64,000 nucleotides of DNA from Desulfovibrio litoralis DSM 11393 (GCF_900143255.1 NZ_FRDI01000003.1:440655-504654); one strand, 5' to 3'. Counted from the stretch's first letter, positions 35,417 through 44,680 are shown. The notes: generated by a model from the letters alone, not told the origin. Program-made: numbers and translations.

Positions 35417-36709
35417 ATGAACGCCGAAACCATGCAACAAATGCTTAACTTGTTGCAAAAAGAAGTCGTACCTGCCCTTGGTTGTACCGAACCAATTACC
35501 GTTGCCCTTGCCGCAGCCAGAGCCGCAAAAGAAGCAGGTGGAACGCCGGAATCAGTTAAAGTCGAGCTTAGTGGAAACGTACTTAAAAACGGAATGAGCG
35601 TCGGAGTTCCCGGAACAGGCATGACAGGTCTTGATATTGCCGCCGCCATTGGTGCAATAGGCGGTAACCCCGACCTTGGACTTGAAGCCTTAAGAGATAT
35701 TACACCGTCTCAAGTAGAAGAAGCAAAAAAAATGCTCACAGACGGAAAAATAAGAGTAGAACTCAGTCAATATAAAGACCCTCTTTTTGTGGCAGTTAGC
35801 GTAAAAAGCAAAAACCACACGGCAACAGCGATTATTCAAGGTTCTCATACTAATTTGGTAAAGGTACTTAAAGACGATAAAGTCGTCTGGGAAAAACCTG
35901 AAGTGAGTACAACAGCTTCCGCCCAAGATAAGTCTTTTTTAAATCTTAAAAGTATTTACGCCTTTGCAACAGCAGTTCCTTTTAAAGATATTGAGTTTAT
36001 CCTTGAAGGAGAACGCCTGAATATGGCGATTGCTAAAGAAGGGTTAAGCAAACCCTATGGTCTGCAACTCGGCAGAACTTTACAAACAAATATCAGTAAA
36101 GGACTTTTAGCAGACGATACTTGCAATTATGCTTTAATGCTTACTGCCGGTGCGATTGATGCACGCATGGACGGGGCTATGTTACCTGTTATGAGTAATT
36201 CGGGCAGTGGAGATCAGGGTTTAACTTGTACCTTGCCAATAGTTGCTTTCGCCGAGCGTTTAAAAGCCGATCGAGAACAACTCGCCAGAGCCTTGGTTAT
36301 GGGCAATCTTGCCGCCATACACGTTAAACAATTTATCGGGCGTCTTTCTGCCCTTTGCGGAACGACTGTTGCCGCCATTGGTGCTTGTTGCGGAATTGTT
36401 TTACTTATGGGCGGAAAAGAACAAGAAATGGCTCGTGCCGTAAACAGCATGATCGGAAACGTTACAGGCATTATTTGTGATGGTGCCAAAAATAGCTGTG
36501 CGTTAAAAGCAAATTCTTCGGTTGGTGCCGCCATTTATGCTGCCATGCTTGCCATGTCGGGGCTTGGTGTTACCGGTAAAGAAGGCATTGTTAATGACGA
36601 TGTGGAAGAATCTATCCGCAACCTTGGACGTTTAACCAAAGAAGGTATGGCAGAAACCGATAAGGTAATTTTGGATATAATGATTAAAAAAACCGGCAAA
36701 ACAGCGTAA
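35417..36709 (+). CDS. L-cysteine desulfidase (UPF0597, CyuA/CdsB type)
   Basis: A 430-residue member of the UPF0597 family, whose characterised members split L-cysteine to pyruvate, ammonia and sulfide with a [4Fe-4S] cluster. The N-terminal GCTEP cysteine (C23) fits the substrate-reactive residue. C314, C354 and C361 keep spacings of 40 and 7 that match, as I recall, the cluster ligands of the methanogen enzyme. L-serine dehydratase activity is the alternative. Last gene of the transporter-lyase operon. Extra cysteines include C271, C324 and C325. Confidence 0.88.
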   Translation: MNAETMQQMLNLLQKEVVPALGCTEPITVALAAARAAKEAGGTPESVKVELSGNVLKNGMSVGVPGTGMTGLDIAAAIGAIGGNPDLGLEALRDITPSQVEEAKKMLTDGKIRVELSQYKDPLFVAVSVKSKNHTATAIIQGSHTNLVKVLKDDKVVWEKPEVSTTASAQDKSFLNLKSIYAFATAVPFKDIEFILEGERLNMAIAKEGLSKPYGLQLGRTLQTNISKGLLADDTCNYALMLTAGAIDARMDGAMLPVMSNSGSGDQGLTCTLPIVAFAERLKADREQLARALVMGNLAAIHVKQFIGRLSALCGTTVAAIGACCGIVLLMGGKEQEMARAVNSMIGNVTGIICDGAKNSCALKANSSVGAAIYAAMLAMSGLGVTGKEGIVNDDVEESIRNLGRLTKEGMAETDKVILDIMIKKTGKTA

Positions 36710-36730
36710 ATTCATTAAACGTAAATTATT

Positions 36731-36764
36731 ATCCGTATCTTGTTTTCAGGATACGGATTTTTTT
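36731..36764 (+). terminator. Terminator of the transporter-lyase-desulfidase operon (first copy)
   Basis: ATCCGTATC (36731-36739) pairs with GATACGGAT (36750-36758) and a run of T follows. An identical second hairpin lies at 37002-37029 in the duplicated unit. Confidence 0.88.
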
Positions 36765-36798
36765 ATAATATTTAAGCCACAGTTTTTAAGACAAAAAA

Positions 36799-36932
36799 TT
36801 ACAACGCACCTGAATCAAAGACAATACGTCCCCAATGATACATTTGTCCGGGTTTTATAATAGGAGGAATCGGGTTTTGCATTTTTATTTCAAAGGGCTG
36901 ATAAGCCTTTATTACAAGCTCGGTACAATAAT
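36799..36932 (-). pseudogene. Duplicated C-terminal fragment of the YiiX-like lipoprotein gene
   Basis: The minus-strand sequence repeats the last 44 or so codons and stop of the gene at 37070-37663, offset by 271 bp, with no start of its own. It is a passive by-product of the tandem duplication. Confidence 0.85.
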
Positions 36933-37001
36933 AAGGTAATTTTGGATATAATGATTAAAAAAACCGGCAAAACAGCGTAAATTCATTAAACGTAAAATAT
37001 T

Positions 37002-37035
37002 ATCCGTATCTTGTTTTCAGGATACGGATTTTTTT
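37002..37035. terminator. Second copy of the junction terminator
   Basis: The same 9-bp stem as at 36731-36758 (37002-37010 with 37021-37029) plus a T-run, lying just after the stop of the minus-strand lipoprotein gene. Confidence 0.8.
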
Positions 37036-37069
37036 ATAATATTTAAGCCACAGTTTTTAAGGCAAAAAA

Positions 37070-37663
37070 TTACAACGCACCTGAATCAAAGACAATACGT
37101 CCCCAATGATACATTTGTCCGGGTTTTATAATAGGAGGAATCGGATTTTGCATTTTTATTTCAAAGGGCTGATAAACCTTTATTACAAGCTCGGTACAAT
37201 AATAGCGTTCAGAACTACCTAAACCAGCTAACCCACTAAAATCATAACTTTTTCCTATTAGACTTTGAGCTTTTTCAACGGCTTTTCGGGCTTTTTGCGG
37301 GTCGCTCGCAAACATTGGACGAATAACCATAACTCTGGTGCTTTTATTGATAAAACTTTCTAAAGAAACAGCCTTAACGCCATCAACCCCCGTTGACTCT
37401 ATCACTTCTTTCTTGTCTGCATCATAAATTCCGGCATGAGACAAAGGCATATCAGTAAGACTTGCCACAAGATTATCGCTTAAATGAGTTCCTCTTACAA
37501 CAAGCCAGTCGCCATTTTGCAAGACTTCATTAAGAGCCAATTCATGTTGACTATATTTCAACCTATCAGATTCAGACAAAGTTTTTTTAACAGAACAAGC
37601 AGAAGACAAAGAAAAAAGTATCATAATAAAAAAGTAAAATATAAGGCGTAGATATTGTGTCAT
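37070..37663 (-). CDS. YiiX-like permuted papain-fold lipoprotein
   Basis: A 197-residue predicted lipoprotein (lipobox LSSAC near residues 19-23) with a permuted NlpC/P60-type cysteine hydrolase domain. The histidine motif PLSHAGIY comes before the cysteine motif YYCTELVIKVY, the order seen in YaeF/YiiX proteins; GDWLVVRG opens the domain. Such enzymes act on amide or ester bonds in the envelope, but this one's substrate is unknown. It is convergent with the desulfidase operon, and part of its 3' end is duplicated. Confidence 0.82.
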   Translation of the reverse strand: MTQYLRLIFYFFIMILFSLSSACSVKKTLSESDRLKYSQHELALNEVLQNGDWLVVRGTHLSDNLVASLTDMPLSHAGIYDADKKEVIESTGVDGVKAVSLESFINKSTRVMVIRPMFASDPQKARKAVEKAQSLIGKSYDFSGLAGLGSSERYYCTELVIKVYQPFEIKMQNPIPPIIKPGQMYHWGRIVFDSGAL

Positions 37664-37811
37664 GATTAACCTCTTACAATAATCTAAGAACTATCTTGAT
37701 GTGCCGATAAAATCAAACAATAAAAATTCAAGAATACCCCTTGCTTCTGTAATAAAAGCTTGATAACAGCCTTGTAAAATGAAGCAAAAAATGTCAAACG
37801 GAGCAAAATCA

Positions 37812-38144
37812 ATGAAGTTATTCGCCAAAAGTTTGAAAGTTATTTGGATTCTTTGTTCTCTTATCGTGCTTGCTGTTACTCTTTTTTACGCCTCGCCAAA
37901 CACACCAAACGATATTTTCATTTTCCTTTGGTATGGTATGGGCGTTTTGACTTTTCCAAGCAATTTTCTTGTAGCAGGACTATTGGTTGGTTTGATTTTG
38001 ATTGAAGAACAAACCGGAATACAGTTCCTTACTGATTCAAATTATGTGGGTTTATCGAGCTTTTGGTTAGCTCTTTTTATTGTCGGATATATTCAGTGGT
38101 TCGTCTTAGTGCCTTGGCTGTGGCATAAAATAAGAAAACGTTGA
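37812..38144 (+). CDS. Small membrane protein of unknown function
   Basis: From the ATG at 37812, which has CGGAG upstream, the product has 110 residues with three membrane helices (about 8-26, 40-60, 80-100) and a basic end HKIRKR. The frame extends 11 codons to an earlier ATG at 37779 without a clear ribosome site. No family recognised. It is divergent from the YiiX-like gene. Confidence 0.6.
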   Translation: MKLFAKSLKVIWILCSLIVLAVTLFYASPNTPNDIFIFLWYGMGVLTFPSNFLVAGLLVGLILIEEQTGIQFLTDSNYVGLSSFWLALFIVGYIQWFVLVPWLWHKIRKR

Positions 38145-38247
38145 CTGATTTTAAACGGTTTTCGCAAAGTACCCAATTACTTTTTATTTTTCAGCCTATA
38201 TTTTACAACAAGTCTTAGTAAACAATAAAAAAAATCGCAGGTTATAG

Positions 38248-39750
38248 ATGCAAAGCTTTTTCATTTTTTTGTCTCTTTTTTCTTTGATCAACTCTACCCC
38301 ACTCGACTCTTCTGTTGTCGCTAATAAAGATGTTTTTTATGCTGTTGTTGATGAGCTTATTGATTATGATGCACTTTCTGAGGCCGTTATTTTGGAATAT
38401 TATAACGGCGAGCCGGAAAAACAAAAAAAACACCCAGGGCTATATTCACGCTTGGCGAGTGCCTTGGGTTATGAAAGCCTCAATTTTACGCTAGAGACTG
38501 ACCCTAAATGGAACTGCGAAGATGAAGAAGGCGGCTGGACTGCCGACACTTGGGAATATGCACTAGATCCTAGCATGTCATTTTGCCCTCTGCCACCAAG
38601 GTTTGACCCAAAAGGTGAAATCTTCGTGGCAAAGCGGGGAAAATCTATCTATATTGTACGCAACGGGGTAGCAAAACGCCTAGGGCCGGCAACTTTTAAT
38701 AACAGAGAGTCGGTTTCTCGGGTAATTGTGGCAGACATAGATTTTGACGGTGAACCTGAATTTTTCTTAATGCTTGGCTTTGGTACTGCCGGCGAGTTTT
38801 ATGGGCTTGTTGATGCTAATGGAAGCGATGCTCCTCTTAAACGCCTCTTTGCCCCATATTTAGAAGAAGTTAATTATTTTGATTTTTTTATAAGCAAGCA
38901 GAATATGATTTTTGACGGTCTAAGTTTTGACAAAGAAAAAAGAGTTATCCGCCTTGGCTCTGGTGGAATTAATTCATTTACCCATCGTGAATTTACATTT
39001 AAAGACGGAAAATATTTTCTCTCTTCGGCAGGTAGAGCGGTAAGCGGAAAAGACAACACCATGACCCTTGCGGTTGACTACACAGTAAACACAGAAGGCA
39101 AGGCTATCAAACGCTCTGCTACAACTCCCGGAGACGAAAAAGCTCCTCCCATGTTGCTTTTACGCAATACTAATTATTTTGGACAAAACAACGCCACACT
39201 CTGGAACAACCCAGAATGCATAGCCTTGCGTAATGGTGATATATCTGTCTATCCCGATGGGGTAAAAGAGTATGAAGACCTGCTCAACGTGCCTTTTAGC
39301 CTTGGTGGAAAACTCGGTACAATACCGGCAAATACTTGGGTACAGCTTGAAGATGTCGCTTGGATTGAAGAAAAAGACGAAGAGCAAAACGAAACAAATA
39401 ATACTCTCATATCAGGCATGTGGTGCAAAGTATCTTTTCCCATAGCTCAAGCAAATGAGCCAAACAAAAAAAATAATATAGACAAAAACCAAAAATCAAC
39501 ACAAAACATAAAACAAAGTGGCTGGATTCCTTGTTCAAATATCCTTCTTAACTCAGAACCAATTACAGTTACAATAAAAAATGTTCTTTCGTCTCTAGCA
39601 CAACCCGAATTTTCCTGTCAGATGGATCACTTTTACATAGACGAAAGCCAAACAAACGCAGAAGGCGAATGGCTCCACCTTGGCGTAACTCAAAGCATTG
39701 CTAACGGCTGGATTTTACGCAAAGAACTAGAAGGAAAAATAATTTGGTAA
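38248..39750 (+). CDS. Exported protein with FG-GAP-like motif, unknown
   Basis: 500 residues. The N-terminus (FFIFLSLFSLINS) is a signal peptide or anchor. The central part has IVADIDFDGEPEFFLMLG near 150-168, a calcium-loop pattern of FG-GAP/VCBS-type propeller blades. The C-terminal third contains two SH3-like stretches (NTWVQLEDVAWIEE, GEWLHLGVTQSIANGWI) separated by an asparagine/lysine-rich linker. It may bind cell-wall or surface ligands. It is convergent with the next gene. Confidence 0.68.
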   Translation: MQSFFIFLSLFSLINSTPLDSSVVANKDVFYAVVDELIDYDALSEAVILEYYNGEPEKQKKHPGLYSRLASALGYESLNFTLETDPKWNCEDEEGGWTADTWEYALDPSMSFCPLPPRFDPKGEIFVAKRGKSIYIVRNGVAKRLGPATFNNRESVSRVIVADIDFDGEPEFFLMLGFGTAGEFYGLVDANGSDAPLKRLFAPYLEEVNYFDFFISKQNMIFDGLSFDKEKRVIRLGSGGINSFTHREFTFKDGKYFLSSAGRAVSGKDNTMTLAVDYTVNTEGKAIKRSATTPGDEKAPPMLLLRNTNYFGQNNATLWNNPECIALRNGDISVYPDGVKEYEDLLNVPFSLGGKLGTIPANTWVQLEDVAWIEEKDEEQNETNNTLISGMWCKVSFPIAQANEPNKKNNIDKNQKSTQNIKQSGWIPCSNILLNSEPITVTIKNVLSSLAQPEFSCQMDHFYIDESQTNAEGEWLHLGVTQSIANGWILRKELEGKIIW

Positions 39751-39785
39751 TAAAAAAGTAAAGATTAAATTTTCTGTTTACAAAC

Positions 39786-40724
39786 TTATTGCGAAAAAAT
39801 TACTACCCATAAATCTTCTTGGGGTGCAATATCAGTCAAATTTATAGACAAGGTTTTTTCCGTAGAATAAATATACTTGTCGCTTATACGCAAAAAAATT
39901 ATTTGTGGTTTTTTAGAATCATTCACAAGCTGAATGGAAATATTTTTTATCGGGTATAATTTTGCAATATTTACCCATGGGATACGAGTTTGGGTTAGCT
40001 TGCAATATGCATCATCTTTCAGCCCAAGCTTTGAAAAAATCTTTTGAAATTCATCTGGCTTTATTTGCAACAATGAGGCAAAAATTGATTTTTCATTTTT
40101 TTTCATCTCAGACACTTTGAAAGAATCTGCTCCCCAAAGTATGGTGTGTTGATATTCTAATTTAAAGGGAACATCACTCTTTCCAGAAAACGAAAACCAG
40201 TAATAAGGGTGTACCCACCACCTTGGTATATATTGATGATCAGGCACATTAATCATATAATTCTTAGCAAGCATATCAGCGTACTGCTTTCTATTGTCAG
40301 CACTATCTTGAATCCATTTTGAATAATCGTTGAGAATAGTTGGGGATATACCACTTTTTTCTAAGTCATCTGTAATATCTTTATTTCCAATAAGTGCATT
40401 ATATCGCTTGTTATATTCAATCTTTTTTTCGTTTAGGCTTACATCTAACTCAGAAAAACTTCTATCAAGATATATTACGACATCTCCAAACCAGGCGTAA
40501 GGCAATAAGTCAAATTGCACCAACACATCACCATTCAGCCACGATTGCATTGTATATGCTACACTCAACTTATCATTAGAAATAGAAATGTTAGCGTCTA
40601 ATATTTTAAAAGCATCTTGTGGAACAATTTGCATTTGTGGGTTTTGCACGGCGTTTTGCCACTCGGCACGCACCGCCATAGGAAAAAATAAAACTAGTAT
40701 AAATATTATTAAGTGTTTTAACAT
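39786..40724 (-). CDS. Exported protein of unknown function (possibly DUF4424-like)
   Basis: 312 residues with a signal peptide (about 1-20, MAVRA then EWQ). The mature part has beta-rich blocks (ISISNDKLSVAYTMQSWLNG) and an aromatic segment IPRWWVHPYYWFSF. The layout is reminiscent of DUF4424-type periplasmic proteins, but I am not confident. It is downstream of fusA on the same strand but separated from it by a terminator. Confidence 0.62.
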   Translation of the reverse strand: MLKHLIIFILVLFFPMAVRAEWQNAVQNPQMQIVPQDAFKILDANISISNDKLSVAYTMQSWLNGDVLVQFDLLPYAWFGDVVIYLDRSFSELDVSLNEKKIEYNKRYNALIGNKDITDDLEKSGISPTILNDYSKWIQDSADNRKQYADMLAKNYMINVPDHQYIPRWWVHPYYWFSFSGKSDVPFKLEYQHTILWGADSFKVSEMKKNEKSIFASLLQIKPDEFQKIFSKLGLKDDAYCKLTQTRIPWVNIAKLYPIKNISIQLVNDSKKPQIIFLRISDKYIYSTEKTLSINLTDIAPQEDLWVVIFSQ

Positions 40725-40792
40725 CTATCCCTACTCATTATGTATTTGGTTTCTTTTTATATAAATGAATTTCGTAAAAAAATACAAACAAA

Positions 40793-40821
40793 AAAAGCCT
40801 GAGCGATAAACTCAGGCTTTT
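40793..40821 (-). terminator. Intrinsic terminator of fusA
   Basis: AAAAGCCTGAG (40793-40803) pairs with CTCAGGCTTTT (40811-40821). On the minus strand a T-run follows, 35 bp after the fusA stop. Confidence 0.88.
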
Positions 40822-40855
40822 GATTTTTTTAATGCTAAAACTTAATAAAATAAGC

Positions 40856-42928
40856 TTAAGCTTTTTTCTTTGCAATTTCTTCAGAAATGTTATTTGGAAC
40901 CTTTTCATAGTGATGGAACTGCATAGTAAAGTTAGCACGACCTTGAGTGCGTGAACGCAAGTCAGTCGCATAACCAAACATTTCAGAAAGAGGAACTTGA
41001 GCACGAATAGCTTGAGAGCCAATACGCACTTCAGAACTTTGAACACGACCACGACGACGAGTTAAATCACCCATAACATCACCAACGTAATCTTCTGGGG
41101 TAACAACTTCAACGTCCATGATAGGTTCAAGAATCATAGGACCGGCTTTTCTGATCGCATCTTTAACAGCCATAGAACCAGCGATATAAAACGCTTGTTC
41201 AGAGGAGTCAACATCGTGATAAGAACCAAAAATCAAGTTAACTTTAATGTCAACAGTTGGGAATCCTGCTAAAACACCGCTCTTAAGGGCGTCTTTGATA
41301 CCTTTATCAACCGCAGGAATGTATTCTTTAGGAATAACACCACCAACAATAGAGTTAACAAACTCATAACCTTTTTCGTGGTTAGGTTCGATTTCGATTA
41401 CAACGTGACCATATTGACCACGACCACCAGATTGTTTTGCATACTTGCAATCTTCTTTGGCAGGTTTAGAAATAGTTTCACGATAAGCAACTTGTGGTTT
41501 ACCAACGTTAGCATTAACGCTAAACTCACGAGTTAAACGGTCAACAATAATTTCTAAGTGTAATTCACCCATACCGGCGATAAGGGTCTGACCTGTTTCT
41601 TCGTCGCCTTTTACACGGAAAGAAGGGTCTTCTTTAGCAAGCTTATTTAAAGCAGCAGAAAGAGCATCTCTGTCCGCTTTAGTTTTTGGCTCAATAGCTA
41701 CTTCAATAACTGGCTCAGGAACATCAAGAGATTCAAGAGCAATAGGAGTATCTATATCACAAAGAGTATCACCAGTTCCAGCTATTTTTAAACCAACGAT
41801 AGCTACGATATCGCCAGCTCCAGCCCACTTAATTTCTTCTCTTTTATTGGCGTGCATCTTTAAAATACGACCAACACGTTCTTTTTTGCCACTAGCAGAG
41901 TTAAGAACAGTCATTCCGGATTCTAAGAAGCCAGAATAAATTCTTACAAAAGACAAGTGTCCGATATATGGATCAGAAAATAATTTAAAGATCAGACCAG
42001 CCATAGGGGCTTTGTCATCACTCTCACAAATTACTTCTGCTTTTGTATCAACATGAATACCAACCATTTGGTCAATCTCAAGAGGTGATGGCAAATAGTT
42101 TACAACAGCATCAAGTAAAGGTTGAACACCCATGTTACGGAATGCAGAACCACACATTACTGGCACTATATCTTGAGCTATAGTTGCTTTACGAATACAA
42201 AGTTCAATCTCTTCTACACTAAGTTCTTCGCCAGAAAGATATTTTTCCATGACTGCTTCGTCATATTCAGCGACAGCATCAATCATTTCAGCACGCTTGA
42301 TTTCGTATTCGTCTTTTAAGTTATCAGGCACTTCAGTAACGGCAATTTCGCTACCGTGGCTGGCTTTATCAAAAACCAACGCCTTACTGTTAATAAGGTC
42401 GATAACGCCTTCTAATTTATCTTCTGCACCAATAGGAATTTGAAGAGCAACGGGAGTAGCCTTTAAGCGATCACGAATCATATCAACGCAACGCTCAAAG
42501 TTAGCACCCATACGGTCCATTTTATTGATAAAACAGATACGAGGAACTTTATAACGGTTAGCCTGACGCCATACGGTTTCAGATTGAGGTTCAACACCGG
42601 CAACGGCATCAAAAACAGCAATCGCACCATCAAGAACACGAAGGGAACGTTCAACTTCCATAGTAAAGTCAACGTGGCCCGGTGTATCAATAATATTTAG
42701 CTGATGTTCTCTCCAAAAACAGGTGGTTGCAGCAGAGGTGATGGTAATTCCACGCTCTTTTTCTTGCTCCATCCAGTCCATTGTGGATTCGCCATCATGT
42801 GTTTCACCAATTTTGTGTGAAACACCGGTAAAAAATAAAATTCGTTCAGTTGTCGTAGTTTTTCCGGCATCAATGTGAGCCATAATACCGAAGTTACGCA
42901 TTTTGGAAACAGGAATTTCTCTAGACAC
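40856..42928 (-). CDS. fusA: Elongation factor G
   Basis: The GTPase that drives ribosomal translocation and, with RRF, recycling. It has 690 residues. The G domain shows [15 protein letters not shown] near 17, the switch [10 protein letters not shown] and NKMD; domains II-V are complete. The gene is 14 bp after rpsG, as in the str operon. No tuf follows; a terminator ends the unit. Only one fusA is visible in this window. Confidence 0.97.
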   Translation of the reverse strand: MSREIPVSKMRNFGIMAHIDAGKTTTTERILFFTGVSHKIGETHDGESTMDWMEQEKERGITITSAATTCFWREHQLNIIDTPGHVDFTMEVERSLRVLDGAIAVFDAVAGVEPQSETVWRQANRYKVPRICFINKMDRMGANFERCVDMIRDRLKATPVALQIPIGAEDKLEGVIDLINSKALVFDKASHGSEIAVTEVPDNLKDEYEIKRAEMIDAVAEYDEAVMEKYLSGEELSVEEIELCIRKATIAQDIVPVMCGSAFRNMGVQPLLDAVVNYLPSPLEIDQMVGIHVDTKAEVICESDDKAPMAGLIFKLFSDPYIGHLSFVRIYSGFLESGMTVLNSASGKKERVGRILKMHANKREEIKWAGAGDIVAIVGLKIAGTGDTLCDIDTPIALESLDVPEPVIEVAIEPKTKADRDALSAALNKLAKEDPSFRVKGDEETGQTLIAGMGELHLEIIVDRLTREFSVNANVGKPQVAYRETISKPAKEDCKYAKQSGGRGQYGHVVIEIEPNHEKGYEFVNSIVGGVIPKEYIPAVDKGIKDALKSGVLAGFPTVDIKVNLIFGSYHDVDSSEQAFYIAGSMAVKDAIRKAGPMILEPIMDVEVVTPEDYVGDVMGDLTRRRGRVQSSEVRIGSQAIRAQVPLSEMFGYATDLRSRTQGRANFTMQFHHYEKVPNNISEEIAKKKA

Positions 42929-42942
42929 GGTTTTTCCTCCTG

Positions 42943-43413
42943 TTACCAGCGGTAATGAGCAAAAGCCTTGTTAGCTTCAGCCATACGATGAGTGTCTTCG
43001 CGTTTTTTTACAGCACCGCCACGACTATTAAATGCATCCAAAAGTTCAGCAGACAATTTATTCATCATGCCTTTTTCGCCTCTGGCTCTAGCGTAATTAA
43101 TAAGCCAACGAATAGACAAAGCACCCTGACGATCAGGGCGAACTTCCATAGGAACTTGATAAGTAGCACCACCAACACGACGTGCTTTTACTTCTAAATG
43201 AGGCTTAACGTTATCCATAGCCTTTTCAAAAGCTTTGATTGCATCTTCATTTGTTTTTTCAGCAAGTTGTTTGAGTGCGCTGTACATAATTTTTTCAGCC
43301 ACACCTTTCTTACCATTATACATAAGGCGGTTAATAAAGCGTGCTACCAAACGGCTGTTATAGACCGGATCAGGCAGCACCTCCCGCCGGGGAACAGATC
43401 CTTTACGAGGCAT
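42943..43413 (-). CDS. rpsG: 30S ribosomal protein S7
   Basis: A 156-residue primary rRNA-binding protein that nucleates the 30S head. The start [11 protein letters not shown] and blocks such as [18 protein letters not shown] and [15 protein letters not shown] are typical. In other bacteria S7 can repress its own operon. It lies 14 bp from fusA but 254 bp from rpsL, with a hairpin between. Confidence 0.97.
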   Translation of the reverse strand: MPRKGSVPRREVLPDPVYNSRLVARFINRLMYNGKKGVAEKIMYSALKQLAEKTNEDAIKAFEKAMDNVKPHLEVKARRVGGATYQVPMEVRPDRQGALSIRWLINYARARGEKGMMNKLSAELLDAFNSRGGAVKKREDTHRMAEANKAFAHYRW

Positions 43414-43573
43414 AATAGGGTCTCCGAGTGAGTTATTAGGGTTATAAATTTATGTGAACAAAATAGTTTTTAGCTAAAACTTAAAGAACACATACATTCA
43501 AAAATTTGTATTTTATAGAGCCCGTTTAAAACTTAGTATTTTTAATCTAAGATAAACCAGACACTAACCGCAA

Positions 43574-43603
43574 AAAGGTAGGTTACAACAATAACCTACC
43601 TTT
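43574..43603 (-). terminator. Hairpin between rpsL and rpsG
   Basis: AAAGGTAGGTTA (43574-43585) pairs perfectly with TAACCTACCTTT (43592-43603). On the minus strand five T follow. It could terminate, attenuate or process the rpsL transcript. The remaining spacer (43414-43667) shows no gene. Confidence 0.75.
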
Positions 43604-43667
43604 CTTTTACCTTGAAATTAAGGCAAAAGAAAAACGTAACATACAAAACTTAGGCAAAACTTAGGCA

Positions 43668-44042
43668 TTAAGACTTAGGACGTTTAGCACCGTATTTTGA
43701 ACGGCTCTTACGACGGTCAGCAACACCAGAAGCATCTAAAGTTCCGCGTACTATGTGGTAACGTACACCCGGTAAGTCTTTTACACGACCACCGCGGATA
43801 ATAACCACGGAGTGTTCTTGTAAGTTATGACCTTCGCCCGGAATATAAGCGGTTACTTCAAGTCCGTTACTAAGGCGCACACGAGCAACCTTACGCAAAG
43901 CGGAGTTAGGCTTTTTTGGAGTAGTTGTATATACACGGGTACATACTCCACGACGCTGAGGACAAGCTTGAAGAGCAGGGGTTTTCTTACGCTTTTCAAT
44001 TTTCTTGCGCTCAATACGAATAAGCTGATTAATTGTAGGCAT
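43668..44042 (-). CDS. rpsL: 30S ribosomal protein S12
   Basis: A 124-residue decoding-centre protein. [13 protein letters not shown] carries the lysines that interact with the A site and that mutate in streptomycin resistance; here they are wild type. [10 protein letters not shown] and [12 protein letters not shown] are also intact. First gene of the str cluster on the minus strand. The 638-bp region upstream separates it from fliM. Confidence 0.97.
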   Translation of the reverse strand: MPTINQLIRIERKKIEKRKKTPALQACPQRRGVCTRVYTTTPKKPNSALRKVARVRLSNGLEVTAYIPGEGHNLQEHSVVIIRGGRVKDLPGVRYHIVRGTLDASGVADRRKSRSKYGAKRPKS

Positions 44043-44680
44043 TTTTTACTACCTCTTAGAGAGAACTTGGCGAATATTTAAGCTAAAACGCTTAAACAGT
44101 TAATATTTATACATATACAACACAAAATATATGTTATTAAGATAAATATAAACCTTTCAACCATGACCCTAAGGAATTAAGAGTTGATTAAGGAATTATT
44201 AATTTGCACAAACAAAAAAACCTAAAGGAATAATAAAACTCCTTAATTTTTAAGTAGATACTTTGTACAAAAGCCATTTATAAAGCCGACATAACAATAA
44301 AACATTATTCCTGTCGACTTATAATAATAAGTAAAATGGGGATTACAAATAAACTAAAGCCAAGACTTTTGTCAAGCTTTTTTTACACAAACTAAAAACA
44401 CTTAGAATTGCAATTTTTCAGCAACAGGTTTAAATAAAAAGTATACACTATTATTAAAATTTTGCCAAGTTTTTATTTTTTTTGAATGAGAGCAATTAAA
44501 ATATTTACTTTTATCTTTATTTTTACTAAAACGACAACAAAGCTCTTGATAGTTGGTCTGTTTATTGCATCAAACACAAAAGCATAAAAAAAGCGACAAA
44601 ATAATGGCATTCTGATAAAGTATATTATAAGAAAATAATGCCCTTAAATATATGACTTATATGAATCACAGGAAGCAACA
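44043..44680. other. Long AT-rich divergent spacer between rpsL and fliM
   Basis: No convincing open frame or RNA gene is visible. On the minus strand a perfect TTGACA (44375-44370) with TTATTT 17 bp on (44352-44347) may be the rpsL promoter, implying a leader of about 300 bases. Before fliM only CAGGAAG is clear as a ribosome site; I found no flagellar-type promoter there. Confidence 0.4.

Larger units (their letters stand above)
34648..35456 (+). repeat. Three tandem copies (about 270-280 bp) of the lyase-desulfidase junction
   Basis: Copies begin at 34648, 34917 and 35197, all from GATGAGGTCTTGGC. Each holds the lyase B 3' end, the spacer, the ribosome site ATCGGAG and the first 14 or so codons of the desulfidase gene. 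The third copy runs on into the intact gene. Each spacer contains a hairpin TTTGCTCTGC/GTGGAGCAAA (34734-34759, 35002-35027, 35283-35306) with a changed loop. The copies differ by scattered substitutions. This accounts for the whole 34708-35416 gap. Confidence 0.9.
36662..37203. repeat. 271-bp tandem duplication at the desulfidase/lipoprotein junction
   Basis: Unit 36662-36932 is repeated at 36933-37203 with a few substitutions. It includes the desulfidase 3' end, the terminator and the 3' end of the convergent minus-strand gene. The 36710-37069 gap therefore holds only duplicated sequence. Confidence 0.92.

Noticed and set aside
44590..44650. Sigma-54 or sigma-28 promoter before fliM
   Set aside because: TGGCAT occurs, but no GC follows at the required 10-base spacing, and the TAAA/GCCC elements are misspaced.
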